In this document: positions 8,564 to 17,797 of the stretch, piece after piece
Position numbering within the stretch: position 1 is the stretch's first letter
How the letters are laid out: every line of letters begins with the position of its first letter
Source: Algoriphagus faecimaris
GTDB taxonomy: Bacteria > Bacteroidota > Bacteroidia > Cytophagales > Cyclobacteriaceae
Length of the DNA stretch: 64,000 nucleotides
Assembly: GCF_900101705.1 (NCBI RefSeq)
Contig: NZ_FNAC01000019.1
Span: 1 to 64,000 of the forward strand
Reading direction: 5' to 3'
Notes under the pieces: generated by a model
Database searches by the model: none
What the model was told of the DNA's origin: nothing
What the model saw: the letters and a program-made list of their open reading frames with translations, nothing else
Program-made: the position numbers and the translations under genes

Positions 8564-9232
8564 TCAAAAATTGTGCGCAGTGATGGACTTGGTCATGCCG
8601 AGGACTTTTTCAAGATAGAGATTTGCTTCTGGAAAAAGTGCTTGCATTTCGCTTTGGTCCAAGAGTCTAATTTCTTCCAAATATTGCGCTGCAGCCGTAG
8701 GTGACCATCGATGAAGACGACTAAGCTTGGTTTTTGTCAAAACATTGAATAGAAGATTTTTCGGCCAATACTGGGCAAAGGGTAAAGCGTAATGTGCCTC
8801 TATTGGAAAATAGCGATTGGGGGTCTGTACGAAATACTTTTTCCCTATTCTTTGGATTTCTGAGGCCATTTTTTGCTGATTTTCTAAGGTGTAAAGGTGC
8901 TCTATTACCGAATTTGAAAAAACCAGATCGAAGGAGCCCTTCGTATATAGAGACAGATCGGTGGCATCGCCAATGGTACTGATCAGCTTTGGATGTGATG
9001 TAGGTGTAGTGCTTAAGTTGACTAAAGTGATCTGAAGCTGTGGTAAATTAAGAAGATTGCTGTTTTTCCAGAAATCAGCAGTGCCTCCCACATCAAGTAT
9101 CCGAATAGGCTGGTTTGGAGAAAAGTAACTAAAAAAAAGTGATTCAAATACAGCTTGACGCTTTTGACGAAATTTGGCGCCGAGGGAGTTGGGATTTTCA
9201 GAGGAATCAAATAAATCAGAAAATAAATTCAT
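8564..9232 (-). CDS. class I SAM-dependent methyltransferase
   Basis: A 222-residue enzyme with SAM-binding motif I ILDVGGTADFW (residues 45-55), an acidic motif II region (VNLSTTPTSHPKLISTIGDATD) and motif post-I/IV FDLVFSNSVIEHL (about 97-109). This is the Methyltransf_11 pattern common in polysaccharide and lipid loci. The substrate is unknown. It is divergent from the WcaJ-type transferase at 9389, suggesting a link to surface polysaccharide, though that is inference from position. It converges with the ABC exporter (19 bases between stops). Confidence 0.85.
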   Translation of the reverse strand: MNLFSDLFDSSENPNSLGAKFRQKRQAVFESLFFSYFSPNQPIRILDVGGTADFWKNSNLLNLPQLQITLVNLSTTPTSHPKLISTIGDATDLSLYTKGSFDLVFSNSVIEHLYTLENQQKMASEIQRIGKKYFVQTPNRYFPIEAHYALPFAQYWPKNLLFNVLTKTKLSRLHRWSPTAAAQYLEEIRLLDQSEMQALFPEANLYLEKVLGMTKSITAHNF

Positions 9233-9299
9233 GTGTGGCCGATTGGCTTTTTGCTTATAAATTAACAGTAAAAGTAATCATGCTTGAGGATTCTTTTCT

Positions 9300-9307
9300 T
9301 AATTTTG
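9300..9307 (+). promoter_or_regulatory. candidate -7 promoter element of the WcaJ-type gene
   Basis: TAATTTTG matches TAnnTTTG, 81 bases upstream of the ATG at 9389, with a TTG at 9284-9286. The spacing (13) is shorter than usual, so this is only tentative. Confidence 0.3.
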
Positions 9308-9388
9308 GGAACCAAATGAGCAATTCAATTTCAAGAAAAATTCTAGCTTGGTTTTTGAAGCTTCACGATTGTTTGTGTAAACATTTTT

Positions 9389-10759
9389 ATGAAACGAAGA
9401 TTTGACAAATATTTCCCTTGGTTATTTACGGCAAGTGATTTTGTAATTTCCTTATTTGCCTTACTTGCTTTGAACCTAATTCTAAGTGGAGTCGGTATAT
9501 TCGATAGGGCCGAATTTGATGCATTTTTACCTCTGTCACTACTTTGGTTGTTGATATCGGGACTCAGGAAAGATTATAAGATCGGTCGGACGGACGAATA
9601 CGATCGTACCTTGAGTCAGCTTTTGGTTACAGTTTTTTGGTTTGTAGGTGCCTCAGCGATTTTATGGTTGCCTTTTCAGACCCCAAGACTTCAGGTCCTA
9701 CCAGTACTGACATTAGGATTGGGGATGCTGATTTTGATGGGAGGCTTTCGGGTCACCGTTCACATGTTATTGCGAAAGTACCGTGCAAAGGGCCACAATT
9801 TTCAAAATGCCGTCATCGTAGGTAAAGGTGGGACAAGTCCCAAACTTGCAGATGTATTTAGAATACGTAAAGATTTCGGGATTAATTTTTTGGGTTATTT
9901 TGATGACCAAGCGGATTGTAATCAGACCCGTGGGGGGATTTCTGATTTTTTTAATGAGGCCTCAGGTTTGGATTTGGACCTGATTTATATTCATGAGCAT
10001 TTGGAGCCCAAAATGGTAAAAAAGGTCATTGACTTTGCAGATGAGCATTACATCAAAGTCAAGATGATTCCTGGCGGAAGCTTACAATTGGAAAAGAACT
10101 TGTCCTTTTCCAAATACGGTGAGTTTTTTGTCATTAATGTCAACGAGATTCCTCTTGACAGTCTATTCAATAGCTTGGCAAAACGTGCTTTTGACTTGAT
10201 TTTTGCAAGTTTGGTAACCGTATTTATTCTTTCTTGGCTGATTCCTTTGGTAGGATTGCTGATCAAGTTGGAATCCAAAGGACCAATATTTTTTATTCAA
10301 AAGCGAAATGGTGTAAACAATCGTGAGTTTAACTGTCTGAAGTTTCGCTCTATGACGCCGAATGATTATGCCGATTCTCTGCAAGCTACTAAAAATGATC
10401 CTCGAGTGACACGTATTGGTTCATTCCTACGAACCTCTTCCTTAGATGAGATGCCTCAGTTCCTTAATGTTCTTTTGGGTGATATGTCAATTGTGGGGCC
10501 TAGACCGCACACGATTCCTATGAATAAAACCTTTAAGACTCAAATTGAGAGGTATAACTCACGACACAAAATTCGCCCGGGTATTACCGGCTTGGCTCAG
10601 GTGCGAGGCTATCGCGGGGAAATTGAAAATCCATTTCAGATTCGCTCGAGAGTGAGGCTTGACTCTTTCTATATCAACAATTGGTCATTTTTATTGGATA
10701 TGGGAATCATGATAAAAACTATTCATGAATTACTCTTTAACAGGGAAAATGCCTACTAG
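9389..10759 (+). CDS. undecaprenyl-phosphate sugar-1-phosphate transferase, WcaJ type
   Basis: This enzyme would transfer a hexose-1-phosphate from a nucleotide sugar to undecaprenyl phosphate, the first step of exopolysaccharide or lipid-linked glycan assembly at the inner membrane. The 456 residues have the classic layout: four N-terminal spans (about 10-125), a Rossmann-like middle domain (about 140-240), a reentrant helix (about 268-292) and the catalytic domain. The last carries KRAFDLIFASLV, FIQKRNGVNNREFNCLKFRSM, LRTSSLDEMPQFLNVL and GDMSIVGPRPH. The glucose-specific reading is usual for the family but not proven. No glycosyltransferase cluster follows; the gene stands alone between a methyltransferase and a stress protein. 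Confidence 0.92.
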   Translation: MKRRFDKYFPWLFTASDFVISLFALLALNLILSGVGIFDRAEFDAFLPLSLLWLLISGLRKDYKIGRTDEYDRTLSQLLVTVFWFVGASAILWLPFQTPRLQVLPVLTLGLGMLILMGGFRVTVHMLLRKYRAKGHNFQNAVIVGKGGTSPKLADVFRIRKDFGINFLGYFDDQADCNQTRGGISDFFNEASGLDLDLIYIHEHLEPKMVKKVIDFADEHYIKVKMIPGGSLQLEKNLSFSKYGEFFVINVNEIPLDSLFNSLAKRAFDLIFASLVTVFILSWLIPLVGLLIKLESKGPIFFIQKRNGVNNREFNCLKFRSMTPNDYADSLQATKNDPRVTRIGSFLRTSSLDEMPQFLNVLLGDMSIVGPRPHTIPMNKTFKTQIERYNSRHKIRPGITGLAQVRGYRGEIENPFQIRSRVRLDSFYINNWSFLLDMGIMIKTIHELLFNRENAY

Positions 10760-10813
10760 TCTATCGGCTCGAGCTTAACTCGATTTAATTACCTCATTCG
10801 TATATTTTGATCA

Positions 10814-10844
10814 TAAAAAAAGCCTCAGGATTCATCTGAGGCTT
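10814..10844 (-). terminator. rho-independent terminator, after the universal stress gene
   Basis: A perfect 9-bp stem AAGCCTCAG/CTGAGGCTT (10820-10828 with 10836-10844) around a 7-base loop. Seven A residues precede it on the plus strand, which give a U tract for minus-strand transcripts. It sits 24 bases after the minus-strand stop at 10869 and may also serve the convergent plus-strand gene. Confidence 0.85.
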
Positions 10845-10868
10845 AATTGTTATGGATAACTCTGAGCT

Positions 10869-11783
10869 TTAAATTTTAAATAGGGCCTCAAAAAAGCCCA
10901 TATTTTCCCCTTTCTGTTTGAATATGATCATCGGGAGGACATTATTGGCAGTGATGAGTTTTTCTGCGGTGCTTCCTAATAAAATCGCGGCAGATTTGGT
11001 TCTTCCTCTTGAACCCATGATGAACATATCTACATCTAATTTATGTGCTTCTTTCAGAAGTAATTCTCCCACATCTTCCCCATCATTGAGCACGAAAGTA
11101 CATTCTAGGTCGGGATGATTGTGTTTGGAGACAAATTTTTTGAAGTCATTCTTCCCATGCTCTTTCATGATCTCAGAAAATTCGTCGAAGGTTTTTCCTG
11201 TTTTGGAATAGCCATGTGGTACATGATAGACGTGAACAGGGACTAGCTGAGCATTGACTTGGTCTGCAATTCGCTCTCCAAAAGCATAGATGAGGTGATT
11301 GTGATCGGAGAAATCGGTAGGGATCATGATTTTTTTAGGGAGACCGATAGGACGTTTTTCTTGAAGAAGCATGACCGAGCAGGGTGCTTTTTTGGCGACA
11401 CCGTTAGAAAGCGCACCACTACCGCTGAGCGTTTCTTTTCTACCCATGATTAATAGGTCTACATCTTTGATTTTGGCCCAGCGGAGAAAAGTATCCAAGG
11501 GATGATCTCCCTCTTGGGCGATGATCTCAGTTTCTACTGTTTTCGGAAAGTTGTATTCATCCAATTTACCTTGAATTATGGCTTCTACTGTTTCGTCCCC
11601 AGAGGCCAGAAGATCAGGGTATTTCTGAGTCAATTCACTAGGTAAAGCTAGATCCTTAGAGACATGTAGGAAATAACAACGCTCAACTCCTAAAAACTCT
11701 AGGAATACAATAGTCTTTTTGATTAATATATCGTCCATTTCGGTCAGATCGAGTCCGACCATTACTTTTGAAAAAAACTTCAT
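10869..11783 (-). CDS. tandem-domain universal stress protein (UspA family)
   Basis: A 304-residue cytoplasmic protein made of two UspA domains (about 1-145 and 148-292). The second carries the nucleotide-binding pattern MGSRGRTKSAAILLGSTAEK. The first ends with a looser version (MGRKETLSGSGALSNGVAKK), so only one half may bind ATP well. Tandem Usp proteins are common in Cytophagales and respond to starvation, oxidative stress or low oxygen; the trigger here is unknown. The gene is monocistronic and ends at a strong hairpin. Confidence 0.9.
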   Translation of the reverse strand: MKFFSKVMVGLDLTEMDDILIKKTIVFLEFLGVERCYFLHVSKDLALPSELTQKYPDLLASGDETVEAIIQGKLDEYNFPKTVETEIIAQEGDHPLDTFLRWAKIKDVDLLIMGRKETLSGSGALSNGVAKKAPCSVMLLQEKRPIGLPKKIMIPTDFSDHNHLIYAFGERIADQVNAQLVPVHVYHVPHGYSKTGKTFDEFSEIMKEHGKNDFKKFVSKHNHPDLECTFVLNDGEDVGELLLKEAHKLDVDMFIMGSRGRTKSAAILLGSTAEKLITANNVLPMIIFKQKGENMGFFEALFKI

Positions 11784-11973
11784 AGTGATTTGTTTTTGAT
11801 AGGCTTAATTTAAAGGATTGATTCAGTTTATTAAACAGTTTTTTTGTTTTTGGCAGGGTAAGTTTTTTTCAAGGTAAATTTAGAAGATGAAATCATGGTT
11901 TCTGAAGTTTTATGTGCTTCAATATTCCTTGATTTAGAAAAGGAAAAGTAATGACAATTTGAAAAGGAGTAGC

Positions 11974-12522
11974 ATGAAAGTAATGGATAAATATTTTTTG
12001 GCAGTACTGCCTCCTGCTGTTTATTTAGATCAAGTGGAGGAGTTGAAGCGGGTAATTCATGAAAAGTTTGGCTGTAAATATGCAAGGAAATCACCTGCCC
12101 ATGTGACCTTGAAGATGCCTTTTTCCTTTTCAGCAAAGCGCGAGGAGCATTTAAAAGAAAGCTTGACTAGCTATTTTTCAACGCATCATTCTTTCAGGAT
12201 AGGGATCAATCAGGTGGGGACTTTCGGGCGAAGGGTAATTTATCTAAAAGTAAATGCTCCCCAGGCCATGATTGACATTCAGGCAGGCTTAAAAACGTAC
12301 TGCCAAAGAGAACTACATTTATTACCTGAACTGAGCGACAGAAACTATCATCCTCATATGACAGTAGCATTTAAGGATTTGAAGGCGAGTTACTTTGATG
12401 ATTTAGTCAGGTTTTTGAAACTGCAAAAAGTGGGCTTTAGCTTTGATGTAGACCGGGTATTTTTACTCCGTAAAGCTCAGGGCATTTGGGAACCTATACA
12501 TGAATTTGCTCTTTTAGAATAA
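11974..12522 (+). CDS. 2H phosphoesterase, 2'-5' RNA ligase (LigT/YjcG) family
   Basis: A 182-residue protein with the two HxT/S motifs that define the 2H superfamily: HVT at residues 43-45 (SPAHVTLKMPF) and HMT at 128-130 (YHPHMTVAF). Members hydrolyse or ligate 2'-5' or cyclic phosphodiester bonds in RNA; the true substrate is unknown. The ATG at 11974 is chosen because AAAGGAG at 11963-11969 lies just upstream. An ATG at 11983 is also possible, and the longer TTG start at 11959 is unlikely. It is divergent from the universal stress gene, with about 190 bases between. Confidence 0.85.
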   Translation: MKVMDKYFLAVLPPAVYLDQVEELKRVIHEKFGCKYARKSPAHVTLKMPFSFSAKREEHLKESLTSYFSTHHSFRIGINQVGTFGRRVIYLKVNAPQAMIDIQAGLKTYCQRELHLLPELSDRNYHPHMTVAFKDLKASYFDDLVRFLKLQKVGFSFDVDRVFLLRKAQGIWEPIHEFALLE

Positions 12523-13008
12523 AAATCCGACCTATTTTACTCTATTCACGTATTTTCTTATCCATTTGAGTAAAAAAAATGTTAAATACCTTATTTGGTT
12601 TTTATGGTATTTTAATGCTAAAAATTTTTCGGACAGCGGATAAAAATCGGACACTATCAAAATAAAATACTGTTTTCAATGTTAATATACGCCATTCGCG
12701 AAATTTTGTAAAGATTTGGTATTATCTATTAATTCATTAAAAATGTGTTATTTACGTTATATCGACTGTTTTATAATTTTTGAAGGGGTTTTATAGAATT
12801 TAATTCTGTTTTTATCCTATAATCTTGAAAAAAGTAAAATCGGACACTATTGAGATTTCTGTTTTTGATGTTAAATTTTGTGAAAATGATAATTATGAAA
12901 TATTGTTCTGAATGACCTCATTCGACAAGAAAATTCCAAATTTGTTTAATGTATCATTTCATTTGCATCTTGCAGATTGAAAATTTAAATCATCTAAAAT
13001 TTTAACCT
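12523..13008. other. long AT-rich leader/intergenic region before susC
   Basis: 486 bases without a credible gene. The region is very AT-rich except for the TCGGACA repeats listed separately. No clean TAnnTTTG element is visible close to the susC ATG, so the promoter position is uncertain. A long 5' leader or an activator-dependent promoter is likely. Confidence 0.6.
12629..12876. repeat. three TCGGACA motifs within two ~40-bp direct repeats before susC
   Basis: TCGGACA occurs at 12629-12635, 12647-12653 and 12840-12846. The second and third belong to a longer repeat: ATCGGACACTAT in both, followed by CTGTTTT(C/G)ATGTTAA-like sequence (about 12642-12688 and 12835-12876). A G/C-containing word recurring in such AT-rich DNA suggests binding sites for a regulator of the SusC/SusD pair. 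The regulator is not identifiable here. Confidence 0.55.
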
Positions 13009-16000
13009 ATGAAGAAAGTTTTACTTGGTTTTGCTCTCACCCTAATGACTGTAATGTCGGTGTGGGCGCAAAACAGAACGATCACTGGTAGGGTAGTGGC
13101 AGATGATCAGCCGGAAGGCTTGATCGGTGTCAATGTCCTCGTGAAAGGTACGACGATTGGAGTAGTGACCGACCTAGACGGAAACTATTCTATCCTAGTC
13201 CCTGAAAGTGCTACGACCCTTGTATTTAGCTACATTGGCTACAGGAGTGTAGAGGAGCAGATTGGAAATAGATCTGTAATTGATCTGACGATGTCCTTGG
13301 ATTCTCAGAATCTAGACGAAGTAATCATCACTGCTTACGGTGGTACAGCAGATAAAGGAAACTTTACCGGATCCGCAGTATCGCTGAAAGGTGATCAAAT
13401 TGCCAACAGACCGATCAACAACGTGGTGAACGCTATCGAAGGTCAGTCTCCTGGTGTTATCACTACTTCCGCTTCTGGACAGCCTGGTTCTACCCCTGCC
13501 GTTCGAATCAGAGGTGTGGGCTCTGTAAACTCTTCTTCGGCTCCACTCTATGTGGTGGATGGTGTTCCTTTTGATGGAGACCTTTCCAATTTGAACCCTG
13601 AAGATATCGCAGACATGACCATTTTGAAGGATGCTTCTTCTACTTCACTTTATGGTTCAAGAGCAGCTAATGGTGTGATCATGATTACTACTAAGACGGG
13701 TAAGAAAGATCGTCCTACTGTAAACTTCAGAGTGCAGCAGGGTGTATCCGGAAGAGCACTTCCAGAATATAGCCGAGTAAATGCTGGTCAGTATTACCCA
13801 TTGGTTTGGGAATCTTTGAGAAACTCACAATTGGGCCAAGGCGACTCAGCGGCAGAAGCAGCAGCATTTGCCTCTTCAGAATTGACCAATGTATTGGGAT
13901 ACAATATCTACAATGTGCCTAATGATCAAATCGTAGGTGCGGATGGAACGCTTAACCCAAATGCAGTGAACAATTTCCAAGGCCTCAACTGGTTTGACGA
14001 GTTGCAGCGTACAGGTGACCGTAAGGAATACAACTTGACTTATTCTGGTGCTACCGGCAAAACGGACTATTACACTTCATTCAACTATTTGAATGAAAAA
14101 GGATTTGTGATTCGATCTGACATAGAGCGATTCACCGGTCGATTGAATGTGAATACTCAGGCAACTGATTGGTTGAAGACAGGTATCAACTTGTCTGCTA
14201 CTTTGACAGAAGGAAACAATGCAAGATCCGGCGGATCAAACAGCTTTGTCAATCCATTCTTCACTGCGCGTTCTATCGGTCCTATCTATCCTATCTATGC
14301 TCAAAATATGCAGACAGGTGGATTTGTACTGGATGATCAAGGAAATAGAATTTTTGATACCGGAGATTTGACTCAGTTTGGTCTTCCTAGGAGAGGTCCA
14401 GGTTCATTCCCAGGTCGTCACGTAATTCAGGAGACCTTGTTGAATGAAGACAGATTTGATAGAGATGCGATTTCTTCCAGAGCATATATGGAGGTGAAAT
14501 TCTTGAAAGACTTTACTTTCAGAACCAATATTGCTACAGATATTACTTCATTACTCGAAATTGGGTACGATAACACGATTGTAGGGGATGGTGCACCAGC
14601 AGGCCGTACGCGTAGAGAAAATGTACGAACTAATTCTTTGACCTTTAACCAATTATTGACATACAGCAAAACCTTCAATGAGAAGCATTTTGTGGATGCA
14701 TTAGTAGGTCATGAGAACTATGATTTGAGAATTAATCGTCAGTTTATCTCCAAGCAAGATCAAATCCTTGCAGGAAATATCGAACCGGATAACTTCGTGA
14801 CGATCAACTCTGCTTCTGGCCGATTGGACAGAGAGACCATCGAGTCTTACTTCTCTAGATTAAACTATGTGTACGACGATAAGTATTCCTTCTCTGCTTC
14901 CTTGAGAACTGACGGTTCTTCACGCTTTGCAAAGGACGTAAGATGGGGTACTTTCTTCTCTGTAGGTGCTGCTTGGTCTATTGAACAAGAAAATTTCTTC
15001 AATTCAGACTATATTCAGTTGCTAAAATTGAGAGCTTCTTATGGTGAAGTTGGAAACAACTCTGTAGGTGGATTCTATCCTTGGCAAGCATTGTATGATT
15101 TAGGTTTCAACAACGCATCCGAGCCAGGTATCCTTCAGGCTTCACTTTCTGCTTTGGATTTGCAGTGGGAGTCTAACAATACCTTTGATATCGGTGTTGA
15201 TTTCGCTTTCGGGAACAGATTCTCCGGTACCTTGGAGTATTTCAACAGAGAGTCTAGAAACCTATTGTTTGAAGTACCGCTTTCTTTGACTACTGGATTG
15301 GAAAATAGATTCCAAAATATTGGTACTATGGCCAACCGAGGTGTTGAATTCAGCATCGCTGGTGATATCATCAGAACAAACAACTTCAAGTGGACTGCAA
15401 ACTTGAACATCTCTACCTTTGATAATGAGTTTAAGGAGCTACCATTCGATGAGCAAATCGTCGGTACCAAAAAGTATGTAGTTGGAAATGGTATCTACGA
15501 TTTCTGGTTAAGAGACTGGATAGGTGTAGATCCACAGACTGGAGAAGGACTTTATCGAGTGGACGAGTACGATCCAAGTGATGAGAATCAGAAAATTGTA
15601 GGTCAGGATACGGTTACTACCCGATTCCAGGATGCAAGATTCCACTTTGCTGGTGATGCGATCCCTGATTTCTTTGGTGGTTTGAACAATACCTTTACTT
15701 ACAAAGGGTTCTCTCTTAACGTTCTACTCAGCTTTGCTGTAGGAGGAGATATTTATGATGGAATCTACGCTGGCTTGATGTCTGCTGATCCTGATGGAGG
15801 AGCTCTTCATGTGGATATCTTAAACAGATGGCAGCAGCCTGGAGATGTGACTGAAGTACCTAAAATGGACGTGACAGGAGCAGCTCAAACTAACGTGGCT
15901 TCAGACCGTTGGTTAACCGATGCTTCTTACTTAAACCTACGTTCGATCAACCTTTCCTATACTCTTCCTAAGGCAACTTTGGAGAGATGGAAAATGAGAG

Positions 16001-16146
16001 GTGCTACAGTGTATTTGGCGGGTGAAAACCTAGGTTGGTTGTCCGGAAGAAGTGGTATGTATGTTTCCGGTACATTTAGCGGTACTACTGCAAATACTTT
16101 CACGCCGGCTAGAACTTTCACGCTGGGACTTAATGTGAACCTGTAA
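13009..16146 (+). CDS. SusC/RagA-type TonB-dependent outer-membrane transporter
   Basis: A 1045-residue outer-membrane importer that moves an oligomeric nutrient across the membrane using TonB/ExbBD energy. Order: signal peptide (1-20), CarboxypepD_reg-like domain (about 23-103, ITGRVVADDQPEGLIGVNVLVKG and FSYIGYRSVEEQ), TonB box region (LDEVIITAYG), plug (about 115-240, with VRIRGVGSVNSSSAPLYVVDGVPFDG and ILKDASSTSLYGSRAANGV), then the 22-strand barrel to the C-terminal Asn-Leu. Length and motifs are complete. It is followed 12 bases later by its SusD lipoprotein. No glycoside hydrolase, protease or sulfatase lies nearby, so the substrate cannot be deduced from context. Confidence 0.97.
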   Translation: MKKVLLGFALTLMTVMSVWAQNRTITGRVVADDQPEGLIGVNVLVKGTTIGVVTDLDGNYSILVPESATTLVFSYIGYRSVEEQIGNRSVIDLTMSLDSQNLDEVIITAYGGTADKGNFTGSAVSLKGDQIANRPINNVVNAIEGQSPGVITTSASGQPGSTPAVRIRGVGSVNSSSAPLYVVDGVPFDGDLSNLNPEDIADMTILKDASSTSLYGSRAANGVIMITTKTGKKDRPTVNFRVQQGVSGRALPEYSRVNAGQYYPLVWESLRNSQLGQGDSAAEAAAFASSELTNVLGYNIYNVPNDQIVGADGTLNPNAVNNFQGLNWFDELQRTGDRKEYNLTYSGATGKTDYYTSFNYLNEKGFVIRSDIERFTGRLNVNTQATDWLKTGINLSATLTEGNNARSGGSNSFVNPFFTARSIGPIYPIYAQNMQTGGFVLDDQGNRIFDTGDLTQFGLPRRGPGSFPGRHVIQETLLNEDRFDRDAISSRAYMEVKFLKDFTFRTNIATDITSLLEIGYDNTIVGDGAPAGRTRRENVRTNSLTFNQLLTYSKTFNEKHFVDALVGHENYDLRINRQFISKQDQILAGNIEPDNFVTINSASGRLDRETIESYFSRLNYVYDDKYSFSASLRTDGSSRFAKDVRWGTFFSVGAAWSIEQENFFNSDYIQLLKLRASYGEVGNNSVGGFYPWQALYDLGFNNASEPGILQASLSALDLQWESNNTFDIGVDFAFGNRFSGTLEYFNRESRNLLFEVPLSLTTGLENRFQNIGTMANRGVEFSIAGDIIRTNNFKWTANLNISTFDNEFKELPFDEQIVGTKKYVVGNGIYDFWLRDWIGVDPQTGEGLYRVDEYDPSDENQKIVGQDTVTTRFQDARFHFAGDAIPDFFGGLNNTFTYKGFSLNVLLSFAVGGDIYDGIYAGLMSADPDGGALHVDILNRWQQPGDVTEVPKMDVTGAAQTNVASDRWLTDASYLNLRSINLSYTLPKATLERWKMRGATVYLAGENLGWLSGRSGMYVSGTFSGTTANTFTPARTFTLGLNVNL

Positions 16147-16158
16147 TCTACCAAGACA

Positions 16159-17646
16159 ATGAAAAAATTATTAAGCAAAATATTTCTTCTCGGTGCCATC
16201 CTAAGTTTTGGATGTGCTGAGGATTATTTAGATACTGTGCCTACGGATGCGGTATCTGAGACCGCGGTCTTTACGACCACCCAAAATGCCATGACGGCAT
16301 TGAATGGTATCCACCGTTCCATGTTTATTCGCTACGATTCACAGGGTCAGCCGGGTGAAGGTGGTGTGATGATCATGAGAGATGTATTGGGAGAAGATGT
16401 GGTGATGACGACTACTGGTAATGGATGGTTTGTGTCAATTTCCAGATGGTTAAATCATATCAATGAAAATAGTGGTGATGTACGATTTGTATGGAGATTC
16501 TACTACAAAATCATTGGTAATGCCAATATGCTTATTGCCAACATCGATAATGCAGATGGCCCGCAAGCTGAAAAAGATGAAATCAAGGGTCAGGCTTTGG
16601 CATACAGAGCTTGGGCACATTTCAACCTGGTTCAGCTTTTTGCCGAGCGTTACAATCCAGGTGGAAGCAACGGTCAATTGGGTGTGCCAATCGTATTGGA
16701 GCCTATCACAGAAGGTGGTCCTCGTAATACGGTAGAGGAAGTTTACACACAAGTGAATACAGACTTGGATGCGGCTATCGCTCTATTGGACGAAAGCAGA
16801 AATGCTAAGTCTCACATCAATGTGAATGTAGCCCGAGGTATCAAAGCCCGTGTAGCTTTGACTCAAGGTAATTATTCACAAGCTGCTACTCTAGCTGCTC
16901 AAGCTCGCGAAGGATTTGAGTTGATGTCTTCTACTCAATTGTATGAAGGGTTCAACAATGTAGACAATCCTGAGTGGATGTGGGGAAGCCGTCAGATCGA
17001 TGATCAGCAGACTTTCTTCGCTTCTTTCTTTGCGTACTTATCTGTTAACTTCAGTTCAACTAATATTAGAAGTAATCCAAAGGCAATCAACTCTGCCTTG
17101 TATGATATGATTCCTGAGTCTGATTTCCGTAAAGGCCTTTGGGATCCTAATGCTTCCGATCCTGCTTTGAGAGATCCATTCATCGATGAGGTGACTTTGT
17201 CTTCTTTTGCTAAGATCGACTATATGAACAGAAAATTTGTCGCTCAGGCGAATGCTTCTTCTGTAGGAGATGTACCTTATATGAGAGCGGCTGAGATGTA
17301 CTTGATCGAAGCGGAAGCTTTGGCAAGAGCAGGTAATGATGGCCAAGCTGCACAAGCCTTGTTTAACCTGGTTTCTCAGCGTGATCCTGAGTACACGCTT
17401 TCTTCCAATACGGGATCTGATTTGATCGAAGAAGTAATGGTGCAGCGAAGAATCGAACTTTGGGGTGAAGGTTTTAGATTCTATGATCTAAAGCGTTTGA
17501 ACCTGCCATTGGACAGAACAGATGCTAACCACGTATCTACTGTCATCAACGGTAAATTCGAAGAGCCAGCTGGGTCAAACAACTGGTTGTTTAGAATTCC
17601 AATCTCTGAATTGAATGCAAATGAGAATATGGTTCAAAACCCATAA
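16159..17646 (+). CDS. SusD/RagB-type surface nutrient-binding lipoprotein
   Basis: A 495-residue partner that forms the lid over the SusC barrel and captures substrate at the cell surface. It has a lipoprotein signal with Cys19 (ILSFGCAEDYLDTVP), the TPR-like helical scaffold with family segments EIKGQALAYRAWAHFNLVQLFAERYN and YMRAAEMYLIEAEALARAG, and the C-terminal ELWGEGFRFYDLKR motif. The 12-base gap from susC and the terminator just after it define a two-gene operon. Confidence 0.97.
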   Translation: MKKLLSKIFLLGAILSFGCAEDYLDTVPTDAVSETAVFTTTQNAMTALNGIHRSMFIRYDSQGQPGEGGVMIMRDVLGEDVVMTTTGNGWFVSISRWLNHINENSGDVRFVWRFYYKIIGNANMLIANIDNADGPQAEKDEIKGQALAYRAWAHFNLVQLFAERYNPGGSNGQLGVPIVLEPITEGGPRNTVEEVYTQVNTDLDAAIALLDESRNAKSHINVNVARGIKARVALTQGNYSQAATLAAQAREGFELMSSTQLYEGFNNVDNPEWMWGSRQIDDQQTFFASFFAYLSVNFSSTNIRSNPKAINSALYDMIPESDFRKGLWDPNASDPALRDPFIDEVTLSSFAKIDYMNRKFVAQANASSVGDVPYMRAAEMYLIEAEALARAGNDGQAAQALFNLVSQRDPEYTLSSNTGSDLIEEVMVQRRIELWGEGFRFYDLKRLNLPLDRTDANHVSTVINGKFEEPAGSNNWLFRIPISELNANENMVQNP

Positions 17647-17670
17647 TTTCAATCAAAAATAAATCTTTGA

Positions 17671-17699
17671 AAAGTCCGGCTTTTAGTCGGACTTTTTTT
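17671..17699 (+). terminator. rho-independent terminator of the susC-susD operon
   Basis: 8-bp stem AAAGTCCG/CGGACTTT (17671-17678 with 17688-17695), 9-base loop, followed by a run of T. It starts 25 bases after the susD stop. Confidence 0.88.
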
Positions 17700-17797
17700 G
17701 TGCATGTATGGGTTTGGATGATCGATTCGCTATCTTTTGATAGATTTCCGAACTCTTTCTACTTTTTATAACTTAGTCTTTTAATTGCAATTTCACT

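Noticed and set aside
9139-9405. 88-codon plus-strand frame between the methyltransferase and WcaJ-type genes
   Set aside because: Mostly overlaps the methyltransferase start on the opposite strand and runs into the next gene; composition is not protein-like.
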